Below, piece by piece: positions 9,000 through 16,474 of a stretch of DNA of 30,698 nucleotides. The position numbers and the translations under genes were made by a program. Source of the stretch: Miltoncostaeales bacterium. GTDB taxonomy: Bacteria; Actinomycetota; Thermoleophilia; Miltoncostaeales; Miltoncostaeaceae. Below the pieces are notes generated by a model that saw only the letters and a list, made by a program, of their open reading frames with translations, was not told the DNA's origin and did not search any database. Positions within the stretch are counted from its first letter, which is position 1. Each line of letters opens with the position of its first letter. The stretch covers positions 1 through 30,698 of the forward strand of contig JAUROO010000072.1 in assembly GCA_030829765.1 (NCBI GenBank), read 5' to 3'.

Positions 9000-9676
9000 G
9001 CCGCGGCCCCCATGAGCGAATCCACCATCACCGGGGCGGAGTTCGTCGCCACGCGGCGCGCGCCTGCATCCAGCAGGGCAATTGCGTGGTCCACATCATC
9101 AACGCCGCCCGCGGCCACCACCCCCACCTCAGCGGGGAGGGCGTCACGCATCACCTCCACATCCTGGGTGCGCGCAGATCCCGCGAGGCCCGTCGCGGTC
9201 ACCGCGAAGTCCGCCCCCGACAGCGCAACCACCTGACAGGTCACGCGCAGGAGCCGCTCGCCCAGCAGGGGCGCCTCGAGCACTGCGCGCACCATCACAC
9301 GCGCACTGGTGGAGCTGCGCGCGGCATCCACCACCGCCCCCAGGTCGGCCCGCGCGGCGCCGGGCCTGCCCGAGAGCAGGGCCGACACGTTCATCACCAC
9401 GTCCAGCTCGCGCGCGCCGGCGGCGATCGCCGCGCGCGCCATGGCGACCTTCATTGGCGTCTCGTCCGCACCAAACGGGTAGCTGACCACCGTGCCCACC
9501 TTCACGTCACCGCCGCGCAGGGCGTCGGACGCCGCCCGCGCCATCGCCGGTGGCACCACCACCGATGCCACATGCAGCCGCGCCGCCATGGCGCAGTGGC
9601 GCGTGGTGTCGTCGGTGGTCACGCCGGGGCGGATCAGCGTGAAGTCGCAACTCTTCGCGAGCTCGCGCGCCCTCAC
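8996..9676 (-). CDS. DeoC-like aldolase-fold protein lacking both active-site lysines
   Basis: The 226-residue TIM barrel aligns along its length with deoxyribose-phosphate aldolase: CDFTLIRPGVT at 10-20, VVVPPAMARAA, VKVGTVVSYPFG at 58-69, ARELDVVMN at 88-96 (Asp92 matches E. coli Asp102), GADFAVTATG at 154-163 and GVVAAGGV at 185-192. In catalytic DeoC the segment is GADFIKTSTG and the Schiff-base lysine (Lys167) sits where this protein has Val159. The second lysine (Lys201, in VKASGG-like sequence) is replaced by Val187. The phosphate-site tail GARRVATNS is also altered from the usual RIGTSSG. Ordinary aldolase activity is therefore unlikely. The GTG start overlaps the stop of a small upstream ORF; the end overlaps hisIE. 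A pseudoenzyme or altered-function role in amino-acid metabolism is possible but inferred. Confidence 0.85.
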   Translation of the reverse strand: MRARELAKSCDFTLIRPGVTTDDTTRHCAMAARLHVASVVVPPAMARAASDALRGGDVKVGTVVSYPFGADETPMKVAMARAAIAAGARELDVVMNVSALLSGRPGAARADLGAVVDAARSSTSARVMVRAVLEAPLLGERLLRVTCQVVALSGADFAVTATGLAGSARTQDVEVMRDALPAEVGVVAAGGVDDVDHAIALLDAGARRVATNSAPVMVDSLMGAAA

Positions 9677-9705
9677 GGAAGTGCTCGCTGGGAGGTCTCC
9701 GGCAT
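9673..9705 (-). CDS. Possible 10-codon upstream ORF (MPETSQRALP) coupled to DeoC-like gene
   Basis: An ATG at 9705 opens a 10-codon frame that ends with TGA at 9675-9673, sharing GTGA with the start of the DeoC-like gene. It sits 8 nt after a TATACT box, so a transcript from that box would begin almost at the ATG. It contains no Trp or His codons, so it is not a classical attenuator leader peptide. The frame and spacing are seen directly; translation is inferred. Confidence 0.4.
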   Translation of the reverse strand: MPETSQRALP

Positions 9706-9713
9706 GGCGCGGA

Positions 9714-9719
9714 AGTATA
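9714..9719 (-). promoter_or_regulatory. Candidate -10 box (TATACT) for the deoC-like/hisIE/trpEGDC block
   Basis: TATACT on the minus strand is close to the sigma-70 consensus and stands out in this GC-rich sequence. It lies in the 63-nt gap after era, the widest gap within the minus-strand run from lepA to the thiolase. A -35 match is weak (GTGAGC 18 nt upstream). The predicted transcript start is about position 9707, just before the small ORF. Confidence 0.5.
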
Positions 9720-9739
9720 GGCGGCGCCCGGCCGCCGGC

Positions 9740-10630
9740 TCACAGCCCGAGTCGGTCCAGCATGGCGTCATCCCGGCGCCAGCGGGGCCTCACCTTCACC
9801 TGCAGGTCGAGGTGCACCGGCTCACCCCACGTGCGCGAGAGCACCTCGCGGGCCTGGGTGCCGATGTCACGGATCATGCGGCCACCCTTGCCGACCACGA
9901 TGCCCTTCTGGCTCTCGGCCTCCACCAGCAGATAGGCCTCCACGCGGCGGCCGCGCCGGGCGGGCGTGATCTCCTCCACCTGCACCGCGAGCGCATGCGG
10001 TACCTCGTCGCGCAGGCGCTGCGCAGCCGCCTCGCGGATCATCTCGGCGGCCATCTCCTCATCCGTCTGGTCGGTGCTCACGCCCTCGGGGAAGTAGGAC
10101 GGGCCCTCGGGCAGCAGACCGGGGAACTCCGCGCGCAGCCCGTCCAGCCCGTCGCCGGTCAGCGCGCTCACCGGGTGAATCGCCCGGAACCCCGGCAGCA
10201 GTTCGGCCGCGGCGGCAATCACCTGCGCGCAGCGGTCGCGGCCCACGCGGTCCACCTGGTTCACCACGATCACCACAGGCAGCCCACTGGCGCGCAGGCG
10301 CGCGGCGATGAACCGGTCGCCGCCGCCGATCTCCTCGGCGGCGTTCAGCACGAAAAGCGCGGCATCGGTGTCCGCCACGGTGCGGTCCACGGTCTCCTGC
10401 ATGCGCTCTGTCAGGCGGTCTGCCGGCCGCTGGAAGCCCGGCAGGTCCAGCAGTACCGCCTGCCAGCCATCGCCACGGGCCACCGCCAGCACCCGGCGCC
10501 GGGTGGTCTGGGGACGCGGCGACACTGCGGCCACGTGGGCACCGGCGAGTGCGTTCGCGAGCGTGGACTTGCCCACGTTCGGTCGTCCCGCCAGCGCCAC
10601 CAGGCCCGACCGCAGAAGCGCACCGCTCAT
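9740..10630 (-). CDS. era: GTPase Era (ribosome assembly)
   Basis: Era binds the 3' end of 16S rRNA and helps mature the 30S subunit. The 296-residue protein has the N-terminal GTPase domain with G1 GRPNVGKS at 15-22, switch I near RPQTTRRR, G3 DLPG at 62-65 and G5 VSAL. It ends in a KH RNA-binding domain with KGIVVGKGGRMIRDIG. Two deviations stand out: G3 is DLPG rather than DTPG, and G4 is NQVD at 124-127 where NKxD is normal. The ATG start lies 4 nt after the DgkA-PAP2 gene. Its position after ybeY and dgkA is the usual one; recO, which often follows, is absent. Confidence 0.96.
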   Translation of the reverse strand: MSGALLRSGLVALAGRPNVGKSTLANALAGAHVAAVSPRPQTTRRRVLAVARGDGWQAVLLDLPGFQRPADRLTERMQETVDRTVADTDAALFVLNAAEEIGGGDRFIAARLRASGLPVVIVVNQVDRVGRDRCAQVIAAAAELLPGFRAIHPVSALTGDGLDGLRAEFPGLLPEGPSYFPEGVSTDQTDEEMAAEMIREAAAQRLRDEVPHALAVQVEEITPARRGRRVEAYLLVEAESQKGIVVGKGGRMIRDIGTQAREVLSRTWGEPVHLDLQVKVRPRWRRDDAMLDRLGL

Positions 10631-10634
10631 GGCG

Positions 10635-11414
10635 TCACCCCCATATCTGGAACAGCAGAATCGTGATCCCGGACCCGAGCAGCGCTCCCGCCACCACCTC
10701 GGCGGACGAGTGGAAGCCGGCCTCCACCCGCGACTGGGCCACGAGCAGGGCCACCAGGAAGGCCAGCGTGGACACCAGCGCCCCGTGGGTGAGCGGCAGC
10801 ACGATCAGGGTGATCGCCATCCAGGCGGCAAAGGCCACGGCGGCGTGGCCCGACGGGAACCCCCCGCGCAGGGCCGTGCCCGCACCCGAGTAGGCCTTCA
10901 GCGCCACCACCGCGATGATCGTGGCCACGATCACGATGATCACCACGTGGGTGGGAGCCTGGCGCACCCCGCGCAGCAGGTCGCGGCCGGGCTCGGACAG
11001 GCGCCCATAGAGGATGAGGTATGCGGTCGCCACGGCGGCGAGCGCCGCGATGAGTACGGCTCCGGCAGCCACGTCCTTCGCGATCTTCACCAATGGGTGA
11101 TACGAGGTGATGACGGCGTCGATCGCCGCCTCGAGCGCCGTGTTGAACATCTCGGCCACCAGCACCAGCGACACCACGATCACCAGGGCAAGCAACTCGA
11201 AGCGGCTCACGTCGAGGACGAGCGCGAGCACCAGCACAAGCAGCCCCGCGGCCACGTGCACCTGCATGTTGCGCTGCGTGCGCAGCACGAACACCACGCC
11301 CTCGAAGGCCCAGGTCACGGACCAGCGCAGCGACCCCTGCCGGGGCAGTGCACCCGGACGCGGCTCGCGCAGCAGGCGCTGTGCCGGTCGGTCGTCGTCG
11401 GGGGCGTCGCTCAT
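10635..11414 (-). CDS. Fusion of DgkA-type lipid kinase and PAP2 phosphatase
   Basis: The 259-residue membrane protein joins two opposing lipid-phosphate activities. Residues 30-140 are a DgkA-like kinase of the Gram-positive undecaprenol-kinase type: EMFNTALEAAIDA at 88-100 and VKIAKDVAAGAV near 109-120 are its signature. Residues 150-259 are a PAP2 phosphatase: PSGH at 187-190, SR at 228-229 and His235, with Glu239 where Asp is common. Several membrane helices are evident in each half. The likely substrates are undecaprenol and its phosphates in cell-wall carrier recycling, or diacylglycerol and phosphatidate. The gene overlaps ybeY by ATGA and occupies the dgkA slot of the conserved ybeY-dgkA-era order. 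Confidence 0.9.
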   Translation of the reverse strand: MSDAPDDDRPAQRLLREPRPGALPRQGSLRWSVTWAFEGVVFVLRTQRNMQVHVAAGLLVLVLALVLDVSRFELLALVIVVSLVLVAEMFNTALEAAIDAVITSYHPLVKIAKDVAAGAVLIAALAAVATAYLILYGRLSEPGRDLLRGVRQAPTHVVIIVIVATIIAVVALKAYSGAGTALRGGFPSGHAAVAFAAWMAITLIVLPLTHGALVSTLAFLVALLVAQSRVEAGFHSSAEVVAGALLGSGITILLFQIWG

Positions 11415-11809
11415 GGCGCCGCCGCCACGATCCGGTCCTGCAGGGCCAGCATCTCGCCGTCGTCCACCTCATGGTCGTACCCCACCAGGTGCAGCAGGCC
11501 GTGCACCACCAGCACGTCCAGTGGCTCCTCGGCGGCCTCCGGGCAGATGAGGATGTCGCCGAGTTCGGGCGGCGGGCCGTCCGCCGGCCAGTCGTGCACC
11601 TCGGGGCCATCCACCGGAAACGACAGCACGTCCGTGGGCTCGGGCCTGGCCCGGTGTGCGCCGTTCACCTCGGCCATCTGCTCGGGTGACACCACCAACA
11701 GGCCGACGGTGGCGCGCGGGATCTGCAGATGGGCGCACGCGAACACCACCCGCGCGGCGAGGGCATCCATGTCAGCCTCCGCGGCGCCCTCGCCCCGGCG
11801 TGCCTCCAC
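11411..11809 (-). CDS. ybeY: Endoribonuclease YbeY (16S rRNA maturation)
   Basis: YbeY is a zinc-dependent RNase involved in 16S rRNA 3'-end processing and ribosome quality control. The 132-residue product carries the zinc triad His103, His107 and His113 in VVHGLLHLVGYDHE, with upstream RPEPTDVLSFP and LGDILICPEAA typical of the family. The likely start is GTG 11809, five bases after the phoH stop. It ends in a four-base overlap with the kinase-phosphatase gene. The phoH-ybeY-dgkA-era arrangement is widely conserved. Confidence 0.95.
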   Translation of the reverse strand: MEARRGEGAAEADMDALAARVVFACAHLQIPRATVGLLVVSPEQMAEVNGAHRARPEPTDVLSFPVDGPEVHDWPADGPPPELGDILICPEAAEEPLDVLVVHGLLHLVGYDHEVDDGEMLALQDRIVAAAP

Positions 11810-11814
11810 CTCGA

Positions 11815-12780
11815 TCAGGGTCGCCCACCCCCCGGGACCTCGGACTCCTCATGCACCCGGTAGGCCTCCACGATCCGCTGCACCAGCTTGTGGCGCACGA
11901 CGTCGTCCTTGGTGAAGCGCACGACGCCGATACCGGGCACCCCGCCAAGCACCTGCTCGATGTCAGCCAGGCCCGAGCGGCGGTCACGGGGCAGGTCCAC
12001 CTGCGTCACATCGCCGGTCACCACCACCGTCGAGCCGAAGCCCAGGCGGGTGAGGAACATCTTCATCTGCTCCACCGTGGTGTTCTGCGCCTCGTCCAGG
12101 ATGATGAACGAGTCGTTCAGCGTGCGACCGCGCATGAACGCCAGGGGGGCCACCTCGATCTGCCCGCGCTCCAGGTACTGCTGCGCGCGGTCGGCATCGA
12201 GCATGTCGTGCATCGCGTCGAACAGCGGGCGCAGGTACGGGTCCACCTTCGCCGCGATGTCGCCGGGGAGAAAGCCCAGCTTCTCGCCCGCCTCCACCGC
12301 GGGACGGGTGAGGATGATGCGGCCCACCTCGCGCCGTGAGAGCGCCGCGGCGGCAAGGGCGACCGCCAGGTAGGTCTTGCCGGTGCCCGCAGGGCCGATT
12401 CCGAACGTGATCGTGTTCCGGCGGATGGCGTCCACATAGACCTTCTGGCCGGCGGTCGTGGGCGTGATGCTGCGCTGCCGGTGGCGCCACACGACGTCCC
12501 CCAGGAGGGCGTCGGGGCGGCCCGCCTGCTCCACCGCCGCGGCCACGGCCTCGATCATGGTGGGCGCGAGGGTGCGGCCCGAGTCCACCAGGCGGGCGAG
12601 CTCATCCACCACGGCAACCCCGCGCTCCACGCGCGGTTCGTCGCCGGTGATCATCAACCGGTTGCCCCTCAGGCTGATATCGAGCTTCAGGCGGTCCTCG
12701 AGCGCACGGATGACGGCGTCGTGCTCGCCGGCCAGCTCCACCGCCACGCGGTCGGGAACCTCGATCACGCGCTCGGCCAC
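11815..12780 (-). CDS. phoH: PhoH-family ATPase
   Basis: The 321-residue protein has an N-terminal KH-like segment (about 30-60, KLDISLRGNRLMITGD) and a C-terminal P-loop ATPase domain: Walker A GPAGTGKT at 129-136, RPAVEAGEKLGFLPGD, and Walker B FIILDEAQN followed by TTVEQMKMFLTRLG and VVTGDVTQVDLP. This is the standard PhoH/PhoL form that neighbours ybeY in many bacteria and is thought to act in RNA metabolism. The name phoH comes from phosphate-starvation induction in E. coli and need not reflect function here. The start is GTG 12780, 7 nt after the HIT gene. Confidence 0.95.
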   Translation of the reverse strand: MAERVIEVPDRVAVELAGEHDAVIRALEDRLKLDISLRGNRLMITGDEPRVERGVAVVDELARLVDSGRTLAPTMIEAVAAAVEQAGRPDALLGDVVWRHRQRSITPTTAGQKVYVDAIRRNTITFGIGPAGTGKTYLAVALAAAALSRREVGRIILTRPAVEAGEKLGFLPGDIAAKVDPYLRPLFDAMHDMLDADRAQQYLERGQIEVAPLAFMRGRTLNDSFIILDEAQNTTVEQMKMFLTRLGFGSTVVVTGDVTQVDLPRDRRSGLADIEQVLGGVPGIGVVRFTKDDVVRHKLVQRIVEAYRVHEESEVPGGGRP

Positions 12781-12787
12781 GGCGTCC

Positions 12788-13132
12788 TCACATCGTGTCC
12801 GACAGACGGGTGCCGCCCATCACGTGCCAGTGCAGGTGATGCACGCTCTGCTGCGCGTCATCACCGTGGTTCGCCGTGACGCGGTAGCCCGTGGGCTCCA
12901 GGCCATGCTCGCGTGCCACGGCGGCAATCACGGCCAGCATGTCGGCGCGCTCATCGCGGGTGAGGCCCTCCACGCCCGCCATGGAATCCACGTGCCTCTC
13001 GGGAATGACGAGCACATGCACCGGGGCCTTCGGCGCGATGTCGTGGAAGGCGACCATCCCCTTCTCGCGCCGCACGACATTGGCGGGCACCTCGCCCGAT
13101 GCGATTCGGCAGAACAGGCACTCATCATTCAT
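12788..13132 (-). CDS. HIT-family (HinT-like) nucleotide phosphoramidase
   Basis: HIT proteins hydrolyse purine nucleoside phosphoramidates and related adenylates. The 114-residue product has CLFCRIASGEVPA at the N-terminus, VLVIPERHVDS in the middle and the histidine triad HLHWHVMGG at 99-107, where His99, His101 and His103 form the active site. It is a single-domain HinT type of normal length. It overlaps rsmE by ATGA and lies 7 nt before phoH. Its place in an RNA-metabolism run is common in Actinomycetota and could link it to removal of aminoacyl-AMP by-products, which is inference. Confidence 0.95.
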   Translation of the reverse strand: MNDECLFCRIASGEVPANVVRREKGMVAFHDIAPKAPVHVLVIPERHVDSMAGVEGLTRDERADMLAVIAAVAREHGLEPTGYRVTANHGDDAQQSVHHLHWHVMGGTRLSDTM

Positions 13133-13884
13133 GCATCACCCGCGTCGTGCATGCGGCCGGCCGTGGCCAGCACGGCCGCCGCGATCGCGGCCGTCTCGGC
13201 CCTCAGCATTCCCGCACCGAGCGACGCCGCAGGGATTCCCCGGTCTGCCGCCATGCGTGACTCGGACTCATCGAAGCCCGTATCGGGACCCACGAGGATC
13301 ACCGTGGCGTCCCCGTCCGGGCGCGACCGGAGCAGGTCCGCAAGCGGGGCGGACGCACGGGGGTCGAGCATCACCCCCTGCGCGGCGTCGATTTCGGTCA
13401 GCACGTGATCGAACGGTACCAGCGGCCCCGGGGCGGGCCACGTACCGCGGCCGCTCTGCCGTGCGGCGGCCTCGGCAATGCGGCCCATGCGCGCCGCACG
13501 CTTCGCCCACGCATCCGCGTCGGGCACCCGCCGCGCGCGTGCCGTCACCACCACGCCCAGCGACCGCACCCCGAGTTCGGCTGCCTTGCCGGCAATCAGG
13601 TCGAGGCAGGCCGGCTCGCACAATCCAACCCACAGGTCCACCACGGGCGTGCGGGGCGACGGGCGGGGTGCCCCGGTCACGCGCAGGCGGGCCGGGGGCC
13701 CTGCGTCCACCACCTCGCACGGCCAAATCGCGCCGGAGGGCGCAATCACCTCCACGGCGTCGCCCGCGCGCCGGCGCACCACGCGCGCCAGGTGATGGGA
13801 GTCGTCCGGGCCCAGCAGGATGTCCTCTGCGCGGACCCCTGCGCCGGGATCAACGGGCACCACGTATCGGAATACGTGCCTCAT
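13129..13884 (-). CDS. rsmE: 16S rRNA (uracil-1498-N3)-methyltransferase RsmE
   Basis: RsmE methylates U1498 of 16S rRNA using S-adenosylmethionine through a SPOUT knot fold. The 251-residue product shows an N-terminal PUA-like part with DSHHLARVVRRRAGD, then KAAELGVRSLGVVVTARA, EAAARQSGRG and the knot motifs ILVGPDTGFDESE and SLGAGMLRAETAAIAA (family pattern LG.RILR.ETA). The start is ATG 13884, overlapping the prmA stop. The prmA-rsmE pair after dnaJ is a widely conserved arrangement. Confidence 0.95.
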   Translation of the reverse strand: MRHVFRYVVPVDPGAGVRAEDILLGPDDSHHLARVVRRRAGDAVEVIAPSGAIWPCEVVDAGPPARLRVTGAPRPSPRTPVVDLWVGLCEPACLDLIAGKAAELGVRSLGVVVTARARRVPDADAWAKRAARMGRIAEAAARQSGRGTWPAPGPLVPFDHVLTEIDAAQGVMLDPRASAPLADLLRSRPDGDATVILVGPDTGFDESESRMAADRGIPAASLGAGMLRAETAAIAAAVLATAGRMHDAGDA

Positions 13885-14765
13885 GCCGACAGCCGCACCG
13901 AGGCCCAGCCATCCCCCTCACGGCGCGCGCGCTCGTCAAGGCCGAGGGGTGCGAATGCCCGCACGGCGTCATCCACCTCGTGCGGGCGCAGCCCGGACAG
14001 CACCGCATGGCGCGTGACGGCGGCGTCGGAGCGCCCGGCCAGCGCGCTGGCCAGCACGCGGAGCACCTCGAGCGTGATGTTGGCAAGCAGGATCGGCGCA
14101 GGTGCGATGGGGTCACGACCGATCACGGCACGGCGCGCGGTAACGCCGTCCACCAGGTTCGCGCGAGCGGCCCGGGTCGTGGCCCTCACCGCGTCATCAT
14201 CCATGTCGATCGCCAGCACGGGCCCCATCCCCAGGCGTCGTGCGGCGATCGCGAGTACGCCGGACCCGCAGCCCGCATCCAGCACGGCGCCGCGCGCCGG
14301 AATGCCCTGCAGGAGCTCAAGCGCCGTCCGGGTGGTTGCATGCTGGCCGGTGCCGAACGCCATGCCCGGGTCGATCACCACGTCGTGCCATCCGGCCGCG
14401 GGGGCGATCCACGGAGGCCGCACGCGGATGACGCCGGCCTGCACGGGCTGGTGGAAGTCACGGAGCGCATGGCGCCATGCGTCGTCCTCCACGCGCGCGG
14501 ACACGGTGGCATGCACCCCTGCCGCGGCCAGGTGCGCGCGCAGCCCGTCCGCATCCGGAGCGCCCGTTCGGGGCATCCAGGTGTCGATTGCCACGCGGCC
14601 ATGCAGCGGGGCGCCCTGCATGCACCCCACGCCGGTGAGCGCATGGCACTCGGCCACGGCCAGGTCGGCGTCGGCCACGGCCACCTCGGCGGTGAGCCGG
14701 ACGATCGGGTCAGCGGAAGGCGTGGCGCAACCGGCCGAAGAAGCCCTCGTCATCACCGTCGTCAC
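13881..14765 (-). CDS. prmA: Ribosomal protein L11 methyltransferase (PrmA-like)
   Basis: PrmA methylates ribosomal protein L11. The product carries the family motif DPGMAFGTGQHATTRTALELL followed by the SAM-binding loop VLDAGCGSGVLAIAARRLG and ANITLEVLRVLA, which corresponds to the catalytic NI motif region. The N-terminal substrate-recognition part begins around IVRLTAEVAVADADLAV. The start is uncertain. ATG 14765, as listed, overlaps dnaJ by 56 nt; ATG 14753 is an alternative. No ATG, GTG or TTG lies just before the conserved region, and the next GTG (14687) would remove its first beta strand. Translation is probably coupled to dnaJ. Confidence 0.88.
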   Translation of the reverse strand: MTTVMTRASSAGCATPSADPIVRLTAEVAVADADLAVAECHALTGVGCMQGAPLHGRVAIDTWMPRTGAPDADGLRAHLAAAGVHATVSARVEDDAWRHALRDFHQPVQAGVIRVRPPWIAPAAGWHDVVIDPGMAFGTGQHATTRTALELLQGIPARGAVLDAGCGSGVLAIAARRLGMGPVLAIDMDDDAVRATTRAARANLVDGVTARRAVIGRDPIAPAPILLANITLEVLRVLASALAGRSDAAVTRHAVLSGLRPHEVDDAVRAFAPLGLDERARREGDGWASVRLSA

Positions 14766-15828
14766 CGTGCTCGGACAGGTGGTCGGCCAGAGGGCGCAGG
14801 GCCTCGCGCCCCTCGTCCGAGGTGATGCGCGGAATGCGCACGTCCACCACCACCACCTGGTCGCCGCGGCTGCGCCCGTGCACCACGGGGAAGCCCAGGC
14901 CCTTCAGGCGCATCTCATCACCGGGCTGCGTGCCGGCGGGGATCACCACGTCGGCCTCACCCTCGATGGTGGGCACCGACACGGTCGTGCCCGTCATGGC
15001 GGCAGTCGCGGGAACCGAGACCTCGTGCACGATGTCCAGGTCGTCGCGCACGAAGCGGTCATCGGGCATCACGCGCACCTCCACATACAGGTCACCCGCC
15101 GGTGCGCCGGGGGCGCCCGCACCGCCGCGCCCCTGCAGGCGGATGCGCTGGCCGGTGGCGACGCCCGCAGGCACGCGCACAGCCACGGCCGACTGCGCAC
15201 GTACCCGGCCACGCCCACGGCAGTCGGCGCACGGCACCGCAACGTGCCGCCCGGTGCCCTCGCACGCGGGGCACGGACGCGCACGCACCATCTGGCCCAG
15301 GGCAGTCGATACCACCTGGCGCACCTGCCCCTGCCCCTGGCAGGCATCGCAGGTGGTCACCTCGCTGCCCGGGGCAGCGCCGCTGCCATCACACGTGCCG
15401 CACTCCTCCACGCGGTCCACCATCACCTCGACCTCGGTGCCCGTCGCCGACTGCACGAACGAGATGGAGGTGGCAACCAGGAGGTCCTCGCCCGCGGCCG
15501 CCCCCCCCGCGCCGCCGAAGACGTCGGCGCCGCCGAAGAAGGCATCGAAGATGTCCTGGAAGGAGCCGAACCCCTGGGCACCGCCCCCGCCGCCGCCGCG
15601 CACACCCGCGTGGCCAAAGCGATCGTAACGGGCGCGCTGCTCGGAATCGGACAGCACCTCATACGCCTCGGCGACCTCCTTGAACCGCTCCTCCGCCGTC
15701 GGGTCGCCCGGGTTGACGTCGGGGTGGAGCTCGCGCGCGAGGCGGCGGAACGCCGACTTGATGTCGCGGTCCGATGCATCGCGCGCGACGCCCAGCACCT
15801 CGTAGTAATCACGCGTGGTCGGCATCAT
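14710..15828 (-). CDS. dnaJ: Chaperone DnaJ
   Basis: DnaJ stimulates DnaK ATPase and delivers unfolded clients. The 372-residue type I protein has a J domain at 1-70 with HPD at 35-37, a Gly-rich region around residues 75-110 (FQDIFDAFFGG), four zinc-finger repeats CGTCDGSG, CDACQGQG, CPACEGTG and CADCRGRG, and a C-terminal substrate-binding part. Two tandem ATG codons at 15828 and 15825 follow a GGGGAGG ribosome site; the second has better spacing. The start overlaps the upstream unknown gene by 20 nt. grpE and dnaK are not adjacent, so this is likely the second DnaJ that accompanies hrcA in many Actinomycetota. Confidence 0.96.
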   Translation of the reverse strand: MMPTTRDYYEVLGVARDASDRDIKSAFRRLARELHPDVNPGDPTAEERFKEVAEAYEVLSDSEQRARYDRFGHAGVRGGGGGGAQGFGSFQDIFDAFFGGADVFGGAGGAAAGEDLLVATSISFVQSATGTEVEVMVDRVEECGTCDGSGAAPGSEVTTCDACQGQGQVRQVVSTALGQMVRARPCPACEGTGRHVAVPCADCRGRGRVRAQSAVAVRVPAGVATGQRIRLQGRGGAGAPGAPAGDLYVEVRVMPDDRFVRDDLDIVHEVSVPATAAMTGTTVSVPTIEGEADVVIPAGTQPGDEMRLKGLGFPVVHGRSRGDQVVVVDVRIPRITSDEGREALRPLADHLSEHGDDGDDEGFFGRLRHAFR

Positions 15829-16474
15829 CCTCCCCGGCGTGCTCCTCGGGGTGGGTGGCCAGGTTCGCCTGCGCCGACTCCACCAGCCCACGCGCCTCCT
15901 CGAGGGTGCGGGCCTCCAGCAGCAGTCGCGCAAGGCTGCGCGCATCGCGGGCGGCGAGGTGGTCGACGGCGCCCTGCTCGATCCAGAACGGCGCCGAGTC
16001 CGGGTCCTGCCGCAGCATCTCGACGGCCTGGTGCCCGCAGTCCAGTGTGTACGTGGCGATCGCCCAGCGCGTGGAGGCCGGCGCATCCGCCGGGGCCCAC
16101 GGCACGAGGGGCGTGGAGCGCACGCCGCCGGGTTCCACCACCACCGATGACAGGTCGATGTCCCGCCACTCGAGGTCCACCGGCACGCGAAGGTCGAACA
16201 GCAGGTCCTCGGCGTCCTCGGGCTGGCGCTCGTTGCTGGCGATCACCGCGGCCACCCAATGCGCCTCGGCGAAGGTGAGGCCCGAGAACACATCGGTCTC
16301 CTCAGAGGCGGGGTCGAACACCGAGTCCGGGTCGGTGCTCACGCCCACGGCGTACTCCTCGGGCCCGTACGCCCCCGCCTCGACGCGCGCCAGCACCCGC
16401 ACGGCTGCGTCACCGTGCTCGCCCAGCGGGCGCCGCCACACCTCGAGGATCTCGAACCGCGGATCGTCCGTCAC
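15809..16474 (-). CDS. Unrecognised acidic protein between hrcA and dnaJ
   Basis: This 221-residue ORF is coupled on both sides: its GTG start shares GTGA with the hrcA stop, and its end overlaps dnaJ by 20 nt. I do not recognise a family. The sequence is acidic and soluble, with no signal peptide or membrane helix. The first 100 residues look alpha/beta (FEILEVWRRPLG, VRVLARVEAGAYG, FAEAHWVAAVIASNE). Residues 95-165 are Trp- and Pro-containing. The last 60 form helices with an Ala/Leu/Glu-rich pattern (ARSLARLLLEARTLEEARGLVES). The ending HPEEHAGEDDADHA is acidic and His-containing. Codon use resembles its neighbours, so it is probably a real gene. Context suggests a heat-shock or chaperone-linked role, which is inference. 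Confidence 0.8.
   Translation of the reverse strand: MTDDPRFEILEVWRRPLGEHGDAAVRVLARVEAGAYGPEEYAVGVSTDPDSVFDPASEETDVFSGLTFAEAHWVAAVIASNERQPEDAEDLLFDLRVPVDLEWRDIDLSSVVVEPGGVRSTPLVPWAPADAPASTRWAIATYTLDCGHQAVEMLRQDPDSAPFWIEQGAVDHLAARDARSLARLLLEARTLEEARGLVESAQANLATHPEEHAGEDDADHA

Noticed and set aside
9673..9739. Tryptophan attenuator or T-box upstream of the his-trp block
   Set aside because: The gap is only 63 nt, the small ORF has no Trp or His codons, and no T-box-like sequence or alternative terminator pair was seen.
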